A DNA stretch of 22,357 bases. Origin: Anaerolinea thermophila (GTDB lineage: Bacteria > Chloroflexota > Anaerolineae > Anaerolineales > DRKV01). The DNA lies in NCBI GenBank assembly GCA_020722405.1, contig DYKW01000005.1:1-22357 (forward strand), in the 5' to 3' direction. A program made the position numbers and the translations under genes. Below, piece by piece: positions 22,213 through 22,357 of this stretch. The notes beneath the pieces were generated by a model. It saw only the letters and a list, made by a program, of their open reading frames with translations, was not told the DNA's origin and did no database searches. The first letter of the stretch is position 1; every line of letters starts with the position of its first letter.

Positions 22213-22226
22213 CGGAAAACGCTTCC

Positions 22227-22328
22227 ATGTCTTGGCCTGATGCTATACGCCAAATGAAGGCTTTGGTACAATCAAAACACCCTTTTGTGGTATCTGATCT
22301 GGAAATAGATTTTCATGTCTGGTGGTGA
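22227..22328 (+). CDS. Possible small protein (33 residues)
   Basis: Begins MSWPDAIRQMKALVQ and ends SDLEIDFHVWW. It starts 14 bases after the PEBP-family gene, with a weak GGAAAA upstream, and its stop codon overlaps a possible GTG start of the next gene by GTGA. The tryptophan-rich end is unusual. No homologue recognised. It may be non-coding. Confidence 0.3.
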   Translation: MSWPDAIRQMKALVQSKHPFVVSDLEIDFHVWW

Positions 22329-22357
22329 AAATTATTTTTCATGGCGACTTCTCAATA
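22325..22357 (+). CDS. Possible truncated gene start at window edge
   Basis: From a GTG the frame reads MKIIFHGDFSI and runs off the window. It overlaps the preceding small frame by GTGA, a typical coupling arrangement. No ribosome binding site is clear, and an ATG at 22315 in another frame is an alternative. Too short to identify. Confidence 0.3.
   Translation, partial: MKIIFHGDFSI

Overview
The window looks like a stretch of chromosome from a member of the Chloroflexota, most likely class Anaerolineae, with moderate GC. The inference rests on gene content and protein style: a greatly enlarged SecA without a zinc tail, a LysM/M23 peptidase with several LysM-like repeats, a free-standing B12-binding methylmalonyl-CoA mutase subunit next to MeaB, and a pair of lineage-type hypothetical genes (13544-15570). 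No rRNA, CRISPR array, phage gene or transposase is visible.

Layout. 1-4147 (+): a compact run of B12-binding mutase subunit, MeaB GTPase chaperone, ribose-phosphate pyrophosphokinase, Fpg DNA glycosylase and a membrane-anchored hypothetical protein. 4246-10605 (-): adenosine deaminase, a 1385-residue SecA and elongation factor P, each separated by non-coding DNA. 10983-13160 (+): a tightly packed single-domain response regulator, DUF192 protein and LysM/M23 peptidase, ending tail-to-tail with a small DUF2007-like gene (-). 13544-15570 (+): two hypothetical genes with winged-helix-like segments, then tRNA-Arg(TCT) with a terminator and a thiol peroxidase. 16269-17306 is gene-poor: one receiver-only response regulator surrounded by palindromes and structured repeats. 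17307-20931 (+): four overlapping genes (PHP/AlbA_2 fusion, GNAT, MogA-like, NAD(P)-dependent epimerase-like). 21024 to the end (+): cyclase-family hydrolase, YbhB/YbcL lipoprotein, then a possible small gene and a truncated gene start.

The most unusual signals are non-coding. Four intergenic arrays in the first 10 kb use the same short-word vocabulary, and when read in a common polarity the words come in the same order. Two share a 24-base exact inverted match. The second half has different elements: a 42-bp near-perfect palindrome, a degenerate inverted repeat, a 174-bp MITE-like element with 15-bp terminal inverted repeats, and a folded leader before the PHP operon. The most interesting proteins are the PHP phosphoesterase/AlbA_2 (Schlafen-type) fusion, the enlarged SecA and the two-gene hypothetical operon. 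No complete new system can be demonstrated from sequence alone; the PHP/AlbA_2 operon and the ordered word arrays are the best candidates.
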